Part shown: piece by piece, positions 52,758 to 60,548 of the stretch
Numbering within the stretch: the stretch's first letter is position 1
Layout of the letters: the number at the start of each line of letters is the position of its first letter
From: Pseudomonadales bacterium
Lineage (GTDB): Bacteria; Pseudomonadota; Gammaproteobacteria; Pseudomonadales; Halieaceae
DNA length: 64,000 nt
NCBI GenBank assembly: GCA_024234855.1
Contig: JACKNN010000001.1
Span: forward strand, 248,001 to 312,000
Direction of reading: 5' to 3'
Translations under genes and position numbers: made by a program
The notes under the pieces: model-generated
What the model was told of the DNA's origin: nothing
Database searches by the model: none
The model's input: the letters and a program-made list of their open reading frames with translations, nothing else

Positions 52758-52785
52758 AGATCCAAAATCCTCCAGCGGCCGTAGA
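52758..52785 (+). promoter_or_regulatory. Probable ECF promoter of the FAD oxidase-DUF1365-cfa operon
   Basis: AGATCC (52758-52763), a 16-base spacer, and CGTAGA (52780-52785) lie on the plus strand 67 bases before the GTG start. One base differs from TGATCC at -35, and the spacer equals that of the divergent sigma promoter. Confidence 0.6.
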
Positions 52786-52852
52786 AACGGACACACCATC
52801 CAATCCCCAGCCAGGCAATCGCCCGGCGAAACTAGCCAAGGAGACCGGCATT

Positions 52853-54112
52853 GTGAGAATCGCTGTCATTGGATCCGGCATTTCCGGCTTGAGCTGCGCC
52901 CACTACCTCAGCGCCGCCCATGAAGTGTCGGTGTTTGAGGCGGGCAGGCAGATCGGCGGCCACACGGCGACTGTTGACGTCAAACTCGGCACCCGCCGCT
53001 ACGCCATCGACACCGGCTTCATTGTGTTCAACGACTGGACCTACCCCAACTTCATCGCCCTGATGGACAGCCTGGGCGTATCGAGCAAGCCGACATCCAT
53101 GGGATTCAGCGTACGGGACGAGCAAACCGGGCTGGAATATTCCGGCACCAACCTCAACAGCCTGTTTGCCCAGCGCGGCAACCTGCTGTCGCGGCGTTTT
53201 ATCGGCATGGTCCGGGACATCCTGCGCTTCAACAGGGAATCAGTCGCGGACCTCGAGGCCGGCAGGGTCAGCGACAGACAGACCCTGGGTGAATACCTGG
53301 AGCGCAACCGCTATGGCGCGGCCTTCCAGCGCCAGTACCTGACCGCCATGGGTTCCGCCATCTGGTCCGCCGATTGCGCCACCATCCTCGATTTCCCCCT
53401 GAGCTTCTTCCTGCGATTTTTCCGCAATCACGGCCTGTTGTCGGTGCAGGACCGCCCCCAGTGGCGGGTCATAGAGGGAGGCTCAAGGGAGTATCTGCGC
53501 CCGCTTTGCCAACGCTTCGAGCAGCGCATTTTCACCGACTGCGCTGTGCGGAGTGTTGTCCGCCAGCCTGACCACGTAATTCTGGTGCTGGCCGACGGCC
53601 GCAGGCTGAGCTTCGACCAGGTGGTACTGGCCACCCATTCCGACCAGGCACTGGCACTGCTGGATGAAGCCAGCCCGGCGGAGCGCGATGTGCTTGGGGC
53701 GCTACCCTACCAGTCCAACGACGTGGTGCTGCACACCGACACCCGCCTGCTACCGCGCAACCGCAAAACCTGGTCGAGCTGGAACTACACCCTCGGCACC
53801 GGCCGGGAACGGGCGGTGGTCACCTACAATATGAACATCCTGCAGGGCATCACCGCGCCGGAGACGTTCTGCGTGACACTCAATAACAGCGCCGCGATCA
53901 ACCCGGTAAAAATCCTGGGCCGGTTCAGCTATGACCACCCGGTATTTTCCCTGGCCGGCATCGCCGCCCAGCAGCGCTGGCAGGAAATCAACGGCCAGCG
54001 CAACACCTGGTACTGCGGGGCCTACTGGAACAACGGCTTCCACGAGGATGGCGTGGTCAGTGCCCTGCGGGTGGCCAACGCCCTCAACCAGCGGCAGCAG
54101 GTCGCCGCATGA
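52853..54112 (+). CDS. FAD-dependent amine oxidase/desaturase-like protein
   Basis: This 419-residue flavoprotein begins RIAVIGSGISGLSCAHYL, the FAD Rossmann fold, followed by VFEAGRQIGGHTATVDV, typical of NAD(P)-binding FAD oxidoreductases of the phytoene-desaturase/amine-oxidase type. It ends FCGAYWNNGFHEDGVVSALRVANAL-like, with the second FAD motif (WYCGAYWNNGFHEDGVV). The start is GTG at 52853 with AAGGAGA upstream. The partners DUF1365 and a cyclopropane synthase homologue directly follow (4-base overlap), a grouping widely seen next to RpoE/ChrR pairs. Its substrate is unknown; oxidation of a modified membrane fatty acid is inferred. Confidence 0.88.
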   Translation: MRIAVIGSGISGLSCAHYLSAAHEVSVFEAGRQIGGHTATVDVKLGTRRYAIDTGFIVFNDWTYPNFIALMDSLGVSSKPTSMGFSVRDEQTGLEYSGTNLNSLFAQRGNLLSRRFIGMVRDILRFNRESVADLEAGRVSDRQTLGEYLERNRYGAAFQRQYLTAMGSAIWSADCATILDFPLSFFLRFFRNHGLLSVQDRPQWRVIEGGSREYLRPLCQRFEQRIFTDCAVRSVVRQPDHVILVLADGRRLSFDQVVLATHSDQALALLDEASPAERDVLGALPYQSNDVVLHTDTRLLPRNRKTWSSWNYTLGTGRERAVVTYNMNILQGITAPETFCVTLNNSAAINPVKILGRFSYDHPVFSLAGIAAQQRWQEINGQRNTWYCGAYWNNGFHEDGVVSALRVANALNQRQQVAA

Positions 54113-54864
54113 GATCGAGACTGTACGAGGGTGTGGTAAGACACCGGCGGCTGCACCCGACTCCGCACGAATTCAGCTACCGGGTGTTCATGCCGTATAT
54201 CTGCCTGGATGAGCTGCCGGAACTGTTCGACGACAACTGGCTGTGGTCGGCCCGCGGCATCGCGCCCGCCTGTTTCAGGCGCAGTGATTTTCTCGGCGAT
54301 CCCGGGCTGCCCCTGCAGCAGGAGCTGCGCCGCCGGATTCGCGAGGAGACGGGGGCGGACCACCGCGGCCCCATTTACCTGCTGGCCAACCTGCGGTACT
54401 TCGGTATCAGCATGAACCCCATCGCCTGCTACTACTGCTTCAGCGAGGATGAATCCCGGCTGGAGTTCCTGGTGGCGGAGGTCAACAACACGCCCTGGAA
54501 CGAGCGCCACAGCTACGTACTGGCGGGCCCGGAGTCGGGACGCTGGCTGAAAACCGAGTTTGACAAACAGTTCCATGTATCGCCCTTCAACCCGATGGAC
54601 ATGTGCTACCACTGGCGCAGCAGTACCCCGGACCACCGCCTGGTGCTGCACCTGGCCAATTCCGACGCGGGCAGGAAAGTCTTTGACGCCAGCCTGTCCC
54701 TGTCTGCCAGACCGATGACGACAGCGAATCTCAACCGCACCCTGTGGCGCTACCCCCTGATGACCGCCAGGATTGCCCTGGCGATCTACTGGCAGGCACT
54801 GCGCCTGTTTATCAAGCGGGCGCCCGTGTATTCCCATCCCAGCAGTAGACCTTCCGGAGTCTAA
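54109..54864 (+). CDS. DUF1365 family protein
   Basis: The 251-residue protein matches DUF1365: LYEGVVRHRRLHPTPHEFSYRVFMPYICLDEL at the N-terminus, LLANLRYFGISMNPIACYYCF, and FHVSPFNPMDMCYHWR in the middle. No catalytic function has been established for the family, but it almost always sits between the FAD oxidase and the Cfa-like gene, as here. Coupling with the neighbour is tight: the start overlaps the previous stop by 4 bases. Confidence 0.9.
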   Translation: MRSRLYEGVVRHRRLHPTPHEFSYRVFMPYICLDELPELFDDNWLWSARGIAPACFRRSDFLGDPGLPLQQELRRRIREETGADHRGPIYLLANLRYFGISMNPIACYYCFSEDESRLEFLVAEVNNTPWNERHSYVLAGPESGRWLKTEFDKQFHVSPFNPMDMCYHWRSSTPDHRLVLHLANSDAGRKVFDASLSLSARPMTTANLNRTLWRYPLMTARIALAIYWQALRLFIKRAPVYSHPSSRPSGV

Positions 54865-54866
54865 CA

Positions 54867-56156
54867 ATGAGCAACTCTAGCGACATGACCGCCAGCAGCC
54901 TCGGCATGCCCCGGGCCGACCGCAAGCTGCCCGGGCGCCACCGACTGGCCAGGCGACTGTGCCTGCGGGTGCTGGCCAATATCAGGGTTGGCAGCCTGGC
55001 CATTCACGATGGCGGCGAAACTTTCCACTTCGGCGACCCGGATGATTCTACGCAGCCCCACGCCGAGGTGCATGTGCACGACAGCAGCCTGTACCGCCAA
55101 ATACTGGCTGGTGGCAGTATCGCCACCGGCGAAGCCTATATGAGCGGGCATTGGACCTCCCCCAACCTGGTAGCGGTGATGCGCCTGTTCAGCGCCAACC
55201 TGGCCACCCTGGAGTTGCTCGAGTCGCAACGGTCCTGGCTGGTGCGACTGGGCCTGAAGCTGTCCCACGCCCTCAAGCGCAATACCCGTGAGGGATCGCG
55301 CAAGAACATCTCCGCCCATTACGACCTGGGCAATCATTTCTTCGAACTGTTCCTCGATCCCACCATGATGTACTCGGCGGCGCTTTTCGCTACCGACAAA
55401 ACGACGCTGGAGGATGCCTCTGTCGCGAAGCTGGAGGAACTGTGCCGGCAACTGGAGCTCAGCAGCGACGACCACCTGCTCGAAATCGGCACCGGCTGGG
55501 GCGGCATGGCGATCCACGCGGCCCGCAATTATGGCTGTCGCGTCACCACGACCACGATCTCCCGTGAACAGCACGCGTACACGCTACAGCAAGTACAGGC
55601 GGCCGGCCTGCAGGACAGGGTAACAGTACTGTGTGAGGACTATCGCAACCTGAGCGGCAGCTTCGACAAACTGGTTTCGATAGAAATGATCGAAGCGGTG
55701 GGCCACGACTTTTACAGCAGCTATTTCCAGCAGTGCAGCCGCTTGCTGAAACCGCAGGGCAAAATGCTTATCCAGGCCATCACCATCGCCGACCAACGAT
55801 ACGCCGCCGCCCGCGATTCTGTGGATTTTATCCAGCGCTATATTTTCCCCGGTGGCAGCCTGCCCAGTGTCGCTGTTATCGCCGACCACCTGGCCCGCGA
55901 TACCGATATGCAGATGATCCACCTGCGGGATATCACCCGGGACTACGCCCTCACCCTGGCCAGCTGGCGCGAGCGCTTCCTTGCCGCCCAGGCTGCGGTG
56001 AAGGAGATGGGCTTCGACCAGACCTTCATCCGCATGTGGGAATTTTACCTGGCCTACTGCGAGGGGGGTTTTCGCGAGCGCATCATCGGCACGGTACAGC
56101 TGGCGTTGGCCAAGCCCGGCTACCGATTCGCTGCTGGCACTGGCCAGATCAGTTGA
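54867..56156 (+). CDS. cfa: Cyclopropane-fatty-acyl-phospholipid synthase family methyltransferase
   Basis: This 429-residue enzyme has the N-terminal lipid-binding domain and the C-terminal SAM methyltransferase of Cfa. Visible are YMSGHWTSPNLVAVM, SAHYDLGNHFFELFLDPTMMYSAALF, SAM motif LEIGTGWGGMAIHAA, VSIEMIEAVGHDFYSSYFQ and QRYIFPGGSLPS. Cfa-type proteins methylenate or methylate unsaturated acyl chains in membrane phospholipid. Next to RpoE/ChrR, relatives make branched or furan-type fatty acids, so a true cyclopropane product should not be assumed. It is third gene of the operon. Confidence 0.93.
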   Translation: MSNSSDMTASSLGMPRADRKLPGRHRLARRLCLRVLANIRVGSLAIHDGGETFHFGDPDDSTQPHAEVHVHDSSLYRQILAGGSIATGEAYMSGHWTSPNLVAVMRLFSANLATLELLESQRSWLVRLGLKLSHALKRNTREGSRKNISAHYDLGNHFFELFLDPTMMYSAALFATDKTTLEDASVAKLEELCRQLELSSDDHLLEIGTGWGGMAIHAARNYGCRVTTTTISREQHAYTLQQVQAAGLQDRVTVLCEDYRNLSGSFDKLVSIEMIEAVGHDFYSSYFQQCSRLLKPQGKMLIQAITIADQRYAAARDSVDFIQRYIFPGGSLPSVAVIADHLARDTDMQMIHLRDITRDYALTLASWRERFLAAQAAVKEMGFDQTFIRMWEFYLAYCEGGFRERIIGTVQLALAKPGYRFAAGTGQIS

Positions 56157-56460
56157 GCGCCGGACGAGTCGGGAGTGTTATGCCCAGTACTTCGCAAACT
56201 CGCACTACATCCCTGGGAGGATTATTCAAGACGGACGCCCGGACTCGCGGTGCGTTCCTGGGCGGAGCGTCCGGGGCTACCTCAAAGCCAACACGAGGTT
56301 CTTTCCGTAGCAGTTGCACCAGTTTTGATGAGCGGTGAGTGACGCAGTAAAACTTAGGGGATTGATAGAGAAACCACAGGGATATCACCCGGGGAAAACC
56401 GTCGGGGGCAACAGTCGATAACCGAATAGGCAGACTTGCGCTGCTTAGAAAGCTGTCCAC
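56149..56460 (-). pseudogene. Shortened PPOx-fold (FMN-binding-like) gene
   Basis: From GTG at 56460 the 103-residue translation resembles the first ~75 residues of pyridoxamine 5'-phosphate oxidase-like proteins: VDSFLSSASLPIRLSTVAPDG, FPRVISLWF, FYCVTHRSSKLVQLLRKEPRVGFEV, and then a PP pair. After this the expected YRGVRG segment and the rest of the barrel are not recognisable, and the frame ends near cfa. It could be a truncated remnant or an unusual short protein. It overlaps cfa by 8 bases on the opposite strand and lies next to a truncated DUF3833 gene. Confidence 0.5.
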
Positions 56461-56831
56461 CTCTTGTTGCTGCCACGGGCCGCAAAGTGCTGTAGGCGGC
56501 CCGCTCCCACGACATCGCCGGCCTCGGCACGGTAGCTGCCATCACCGTTAGGGATGAGAGTCCATACCCTGCGCTGCCGCTCCCCATCGTCGAACAGGAA
56601 ATATTCGTCCAATGTCCCTATTCCATCAGTCCAGGAGGCCTGTATATCGGCATTGAACGTCCTGATCACCAGACCGTTGCGATTCTTGACCACGCCGTGG
56701 GCTGTGAGAGGTCCAGAGAAAAAATCTTGCAGAACCAACCGGGGCTCAAACGCGCTGTAGTCATTTACGCTAACCGGGGAACAACCCGAGGCCAGAATGA
56801 CTATCAGGCCTAGAAACATCTTTCTTGACAT
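56445..56831 (-). pseudogene. Shortened DUF3833 lipoprotein gene
   Basis: The 128-residue translation starts with a lipoprotein signal (MSRKMFLGLIVILASGC, lipobox ASGC) and matches the first part of DUF3833: FEPRLVLQDFFSGPLTAHGVVKNRNGLVIRTFNADIQASW and LDEYFLFDDGERQRRVWTL, then EAGDVVGAG. The family's C-terminal ~55 residues (lysine- and tryptophan-rich membrane-facing end) are missing, replaced by QHFAARGSNKRWTAF. A deletion that joined it to the next gene is likely. A candidate ECF promoter lies upstream, so the gene was probably once a regulon member. Confidence 0.7.
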
Positions 56832-56858
56832 GGTGAAGCCCTGCAGGTAACAGGACAA

Positions 56859-56886
56859 TGTACGGCGGATTGTGGGCAATGGATTG
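56859..56886 (-). promoter_or_regulatory. Candidate ECF promoter for the DUF3833 remnant
   Basis: On the minus strand CAATCC (complement of 56881-56886), a 16-base spacer and CGTACA (complement of 56859-56864) lie 28 bases before the ATG. Two bases differ from TGATCC, so this is the weakest of the four sites, but spacing and position fit. Confidence 0.4.
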
Positions 56887-56917
56887 GTCCTGGCTGTCAT
56901 CAGCTTATGCATGAAGG

Positions 56918-56944
56918 TGATCCGAAATCGCTGGCTGACGTATA
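56918..56944 (+). promoter_or_regulatory. Probable ECF promoter of the DUF2878 operon
   Basis: TGATCC (56918-56923), a 15-base spacer and CGTATA (56939-56944) lie 31 bases before the GTG start. The -35 is a full match to the sigma-gene promoter; the spacer is one base shorter. Confidence 0.6.
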
Positions 56945-56975
56945 GTCTTCAATACACCGAAGAGAATTTTCTGGC

Positions 56976-57536
56976 GTGACTTCTGCGGCTGGAGTACAGC
57001 TACCAACATCGATGACAGCCGGCAAGCTCATTAATGGCGTGCTGTTCAATATCACCTGGCTTGCCGTGGTCTACACCCACTCCGCGCTGTGGGCACTGGT
57101 CATCACGGCAGCGCATCTCGCCCTCCATTTCAGCTTGATATCCAGCAGATTTGCAGAGGCCCGATTGATATTGGGACTTACCCTGTTCGGTGCCATCCTG
57201 GACCAGATACTGTTTGTACTGGGCGTATTTGCCCTACAAGGGGCGTCGGCGGCCGCTCCTGTATGGATGAGCTGCCTATGGCCCGTACTGGGGACCACGC
57301 TGCTGCATGCATTCAGAGGCCTGCAGCAGCACATTTTGTTGGCCACAATTTTCGGGGCCCTGGGCGGCGCAGCGTCCTACACCGCGGGCACCCGTTTGAC
57401 GGATGTTGAATTTGGTTCCGTGTTCTGGGGGCCAATCATTATGGCACTGCTGTGGGCGGTCTTGTTCCCCGCCATGCTTGCAGTGGCCAGGATCATGAAT
57501 ACTGAATCCGGGAGGGAGCACTATGTGGCGTCATAA
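56976..57536 (+). CDS. DUF2878 integral membrane protein
   Basis: This 186-residue protein has five or so membrane helices and the DUF2878 pattern: INGVLFNITWLAVVYTHSALWALVITAAHLALHF and then ILGLTLFGAILDQILFVLGVF, WMSCLWPVLGTTLLHAFRGL. The family has no known activity but often neighbours RpoE/Cfa clusters. GTG at 56976 is used because a GAAGAGAA element precedes it and the ECF promoter ends nearby; an ATG 12 codons later (57012) is possible. It overlaps the next gene by 14 bases. Confidence 0.82.
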   Translation: MTSAAGVQLPTSMTAGKLINGVLFNITWLAVVYTHSALWALVITAAHLALHFSLISSRFAEARLILGLTLFGAILDQILFVLGVFALQGASAAAPVWMSCLWPVLGTTLLHAFRGLQQHILLATIFGALGGAASYTAGTRLTDVEFGSVFWGPIIMALLWAVLFPAMLAVARIMNTESGREHYVAS

Positions 57537-58215
57537 GCTTGCCTGGTCGCTGGTTTTTCTGGTTGTATTTTCCTCTGCCGTTCTGTCGGATTCTGCCGAT
57601 ATACCTACCGTCGTCGGCACGGCCTATGATCGCGACAGTGGGCGCCTCCTGTACACAGAACGCCACTTTTGCTCGGACGAGGGTCGTATCTGCACGGTGC
57701 AGTATCGCGACAGTTCCGGTGGCATGATCGCGCAGAAAACCCTGGACTACCGGGCGGGCCGGTTCAGTCCTGCAATGACAATGACCGATTATCGTCTGGG
57801 CCTCGAACTGAACCTGCCGACCAGCGAGCAGGAGAACATCGTCGTCGATGCCGGCTTCGACAATTACGTACGCAGCGTCTGGGAGCAGTTGGCGCGCGGC
57901 GAAAGCGTGCATTTCCCCTTACTGTTGGCCGACTTCGACGAGCCCATCAATATGCGAGCTGATCTTAAAACATCCGGTGACTGCCACCCGGCAGAGCTAT
58001 GCCTGGAAGTCAGTCTGGATTCCTGGTTGCTCGGCAAGCTGACAAGCCCGATTGCGCTGTCCTATTCACGTGAAAACAGGAAGTTGCTGTATTTTGGCGG
58101 TATCAGCAATATCAGGGGAGAAGACGGCGAATCGCTCAGTGTCGATATCCATTACCGCTATGAAAATGACGTATCTTTCCCAGGCTCAACCCCAACAGCC
58201 GTGGTGCAATTCTAG
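57523..58215 (+). CDS. Exported protein of unknown function
   Basis: I do not recognise this 230-residue protein. The N-terminus is a signal peptide (HKLAWSLVFLVVFSSAVLSDSADIP). The mature part is rich in beta-type segments, with one Cys pair (CSDEGRIC) and another (CHPAELC) that could form disulfides in the periplasm. It has no membrane segment other than the leader. GGGAGGGAGC lies 5 bases before the ATG. The gene overlaps DUF2878 by 14 bases, so the two are translated together and presumably work in the same process. Confidence 0.75.
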   Translation: MWRHKLAWSLVFLVVFSSAVLSDSADIPTVVGTAYDRDSGRLLYTERHFCSDEGRICTVQYRDSSGGMIAQKTLDYRAGRFSPAMTMTDYRLGLELNLPTSEQENIVVDAGFDNYVRSVWEQLARGESVHFPLLLADFDEPINMRADLKTSGDCHPAELCLEVSLDSWLLGKLTSPIALSYSRENRKLLYFGGISNIRGEDGESLSVDIHYRYENDVSFPGSTPTAVVQF

Positions 58216-60548
58216 CCCTTTGGCTCCAGAGCTTGATCTGCCGGCCTCGGCAGGGTTGGTGGCACTACCCAGGGCTGATAATTCCACCAGGGCGGCAGTA
58301 GTTCACGGTACTGGCGCTCACCGTAGCGGCTGTCGATCAGCAGTGCACGGCCCCGGTCTGTGCTGCCGCGAATAACCCGGCCCAGGGCCTGGTCCACCTT
58401 CTGCATGCCCGGATACAGGTAGGCGTATTCAAAGCCCGCGCCGTAACGCCGCTGGAACCAGCCGCGCAACTGCTCGGTATCGCGGTTGAACTGGGGCAGG
58501 CCCACACCGACGATCACCACACTGGTGAGCCGCTCGCCGGGCAGGTCGATGCCCTCGCCGAAGACCCCACCGAGAATGCACAGGGCGGCGACATCCCGCC
58601 GCTCTTCCAACAGCTGCAGCAAGTGATCGCGCCCCGCATCCGCCTGCTCCCGCGCCTGCACCCACAGGTGGGGTCGCACTGCATCCAGACCCAGTGGCCG
58701 CAATTGCGCCAGGCAATCCTGCAGGTAGCGGTAGGAGGGGAAATAGATAATGCAGTTGCCGCTTTCCCTGCGCAGCCAGGCCAGCAGCGTAGCGGCCAGT
58801 TGCGGCAATGACTGCTGGCGATGGCTGTATCGGGTATCCACCGCGGTGGCCAGGTAGACCTCCAGCTGGCCCTCATCGAAGGGCGAAGACTCCCGCCGGA
58901 ATACCGCATCAGCCGCCAGGCCCAGGGCGTTGCGGGTCCAGTCGGGCGGCGACAGGGTGGCGGAGAACGCGGTCAGGGAGTGCAGCAAATCCTGCCTGGC
59001 GCGCAGCAGGCGCGCCGGATCGAGGCAGTTGAGCGTGACGCGAAGACTCTGGCGGCCGTCATCGCGGCTGAGTTCGAAGCGAAAATCGTCGCCCCAGTTA
59101 TCCGCCAGCCGCAGGAATTGCAGGACCCCGAAGTAAAAATCCAGCAGCGGCGGCTGACGGTGCAATACCGCCGGCTCCTGCGCCACGAGCTCGCCCGCGG
59201 CGGCGACAAAATCCGCCAGCGCCTGCTGCAGCGCTGACGGCAACTCGGCCCGGCTGTCAAACGAGTCTTCCAGCCACGATTGCCGCTGCAGTACCAGCAA
59301 CACCCGGTTGATGCGTTCCAGTGCCGCTCCCAGTCCCCGCGGCGAATGCCGCTTTATCGCCATCAGGTCAGCCTTGGCCAGGCTCGCCCGGTACATCCGC
59401 CGGGCCCGGTCCGGCAGGTTGTGCGCCTCGTCCAGCAGTACGCTCCAGCGCCGGCCATCGCCCTGCATCTGGCCACCCAGGGTCGCGGTGAGGCTGTAAA
59501 CGTAGTGCAGGTCGGCGATCACCAGGTCCACCCAGGGCAACAGGTCCAGGGACAACTGGTAGGGGCAGATGTCGAACTGCCGGGCCAGGGCCTCAATATC
59601 CGCCTGGCGCAGGGCGGGTACCCGGACAGCGGCGGCCAGCGCCTGCGGCAGGCGGTCGTAATAGCCCCGGGCGTAGCGGCAGTCATCGCCGTGACAGGCC
59701 TTGCCCGGCGAAAAGCAGATGCGCTCCCTGGCGGTGAGGCTCAGGGCGAGCAGGCTCAGGCCCGCGCGCCGGAAAATAGCCAGGGTTTCCTCGGCGGTGC
59801 GCCGGCCCACGGTTTTGGCGGTCACATAGGCGATCCGGTCGTGCTTGCCGGTTGCCAGCGCCTTGAGCGCCGGGTACAGCACCGCCGCGGTCTTGCCGAT
59901 ACCGGTGGGCGCCTCCAGCAGCAGTTCGCCCCCCTGGTCTATGCATTTGTACACCAGCTCGGCGATCTCGCGCTGGCCGCGACGAAACTCGCCGTGGGGG
60001 AAGGCCAGCGACCGCAGGCCCAGGTCCCGCTGACGGCGCAGCCCGGCCAGCGCAACCAGCCACCCGGACACCATGGCCAGTGACGACGCCAGGAAGCCCT
60101 CCAGTTCGTCCCGGCTGTACGCCTGGGACAGTGGGGTTTCCTCGCCAGTGTCGATATTGAACCAGGTCAGCCGCACTTCCACCCGGTCGAGGTCCCGCTC
60201 GATGGCGATAAGCGCCGCGTAGATGCGCGCCTGCGCCAGGTGCATTCGGCTGACCGCAGCCGGGATCAGGGCGGGCCTGATTCTGCAGGTCTTGATTTCC
60301 TCCACCAGCCCCGCGGCGGGGTCGTAACCGTCTGCCCGCCCGCGCAGGCGCAGCTCAAGGTTGCCCTCACGGTGGACGTAGTCCACCGGGTATTCGCTGC
60401 GATAGGTCTCGCCCCGGCGCCGGTAGACCCGCTGGTGGCCCGCCACGCCCTGTACGCCGGTGGGGGCGGACGTAAAGCGGTGATCGATGTCGCCGGCGCG
60501 ATGGCAGAAGGCCACCAGCTCGCGCACGGTCATTGTCAGCTCGATCAT
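58212..60548 (-). CDS. XPD/DinG-type iron-sulfur helicase with N-terminal PD-(D/E)XK-like domain
   Basis: This 778-residue protein combines two parts. Residues 1 to about 165 resemble a Cas4/RecB-type nuclease: LRLRGRADGYDPAAGLVEEIKT supplies the D...E-x-K residues, followed by HLAQARIYAALIA with a Q-x3-Y motif. The helicase has Walker A APTGIGKTAAVLYPALKAL, a four-cysteine 4Fe-4S region (RICFSPGKAC, DDCRYARGYY, DICPYQL), the DEAH box LLDEAHNLPDRARRM, and motifs GVFGEGIDLPG and DQALGRVIRG. It lies immediately downstream of a VRR-NUC nuclease gene, sharing one base. It ends inside the last codons of the convergent exported-protein gene. Confidence 0.87.
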   Translation of the reverse strand: MIELTMTVRELVAFCHRAGDIDHRFTSAPTGVQGVAGHQRVYRRRGETYRSEYPVDYVHREGNLELRLRGRADGYDPAAGLVEEIKTCRIRPALIPAAVSRMHLAQARIYAALIAIERDLDRVEVRLTWFNIDTGEETPLSQAYSRDELEGFLASSLAMVSGWLVALAGLRRQRDLGLRSLAFPHGEFRRGQREIAELVYKCIDQGGELLLEAPTGIGKTAAVLYPALKALATGKHDRIAYVTAKTVGRRTAEETLAIFRRAGLSLLALSLTARERICFSPGKACHGDDCRYARGYYDRLPQALAAAVRVPALRQADIEALARQFDICPYQLSLDLLPWVDLVIADLHYVYSLTATLGGQMQGDGRRWSVLLDEAHNLPDRARRMYRASLAKADLMAIKRHSPRGLGAALERINRVLLVLQRQSWLEDSFDSRAELPSALQQALADFVAAAGELVAQEPAVLHRQPPLLDFYFGVLQFLRLADNWGDDFRFELSRDDGRQSLRVTLNCLDPARLLRARQDLLHSLTAFSATLSPPDWTRNALGLAADAVFRRESSPFDEGQLEVYLATAVDTRYSHRQQSLPQLAATLLAWLRRESGNCIIYFPSYRYLQDCLAQLRPLGLDAVRPHLWVQAREQADAGRDHLLQLLEERRDVAALCILGGVFGEGIDLPGERLTSVVIVGVGLPQFNRDTEQLRGWFQRRYGAGFEYAYLYPGMQKVDQALGRVIRGSTDRGRALLIDSRYGERQYRELLPPWWNYQPWVVPPTLPRPADQALEPKG

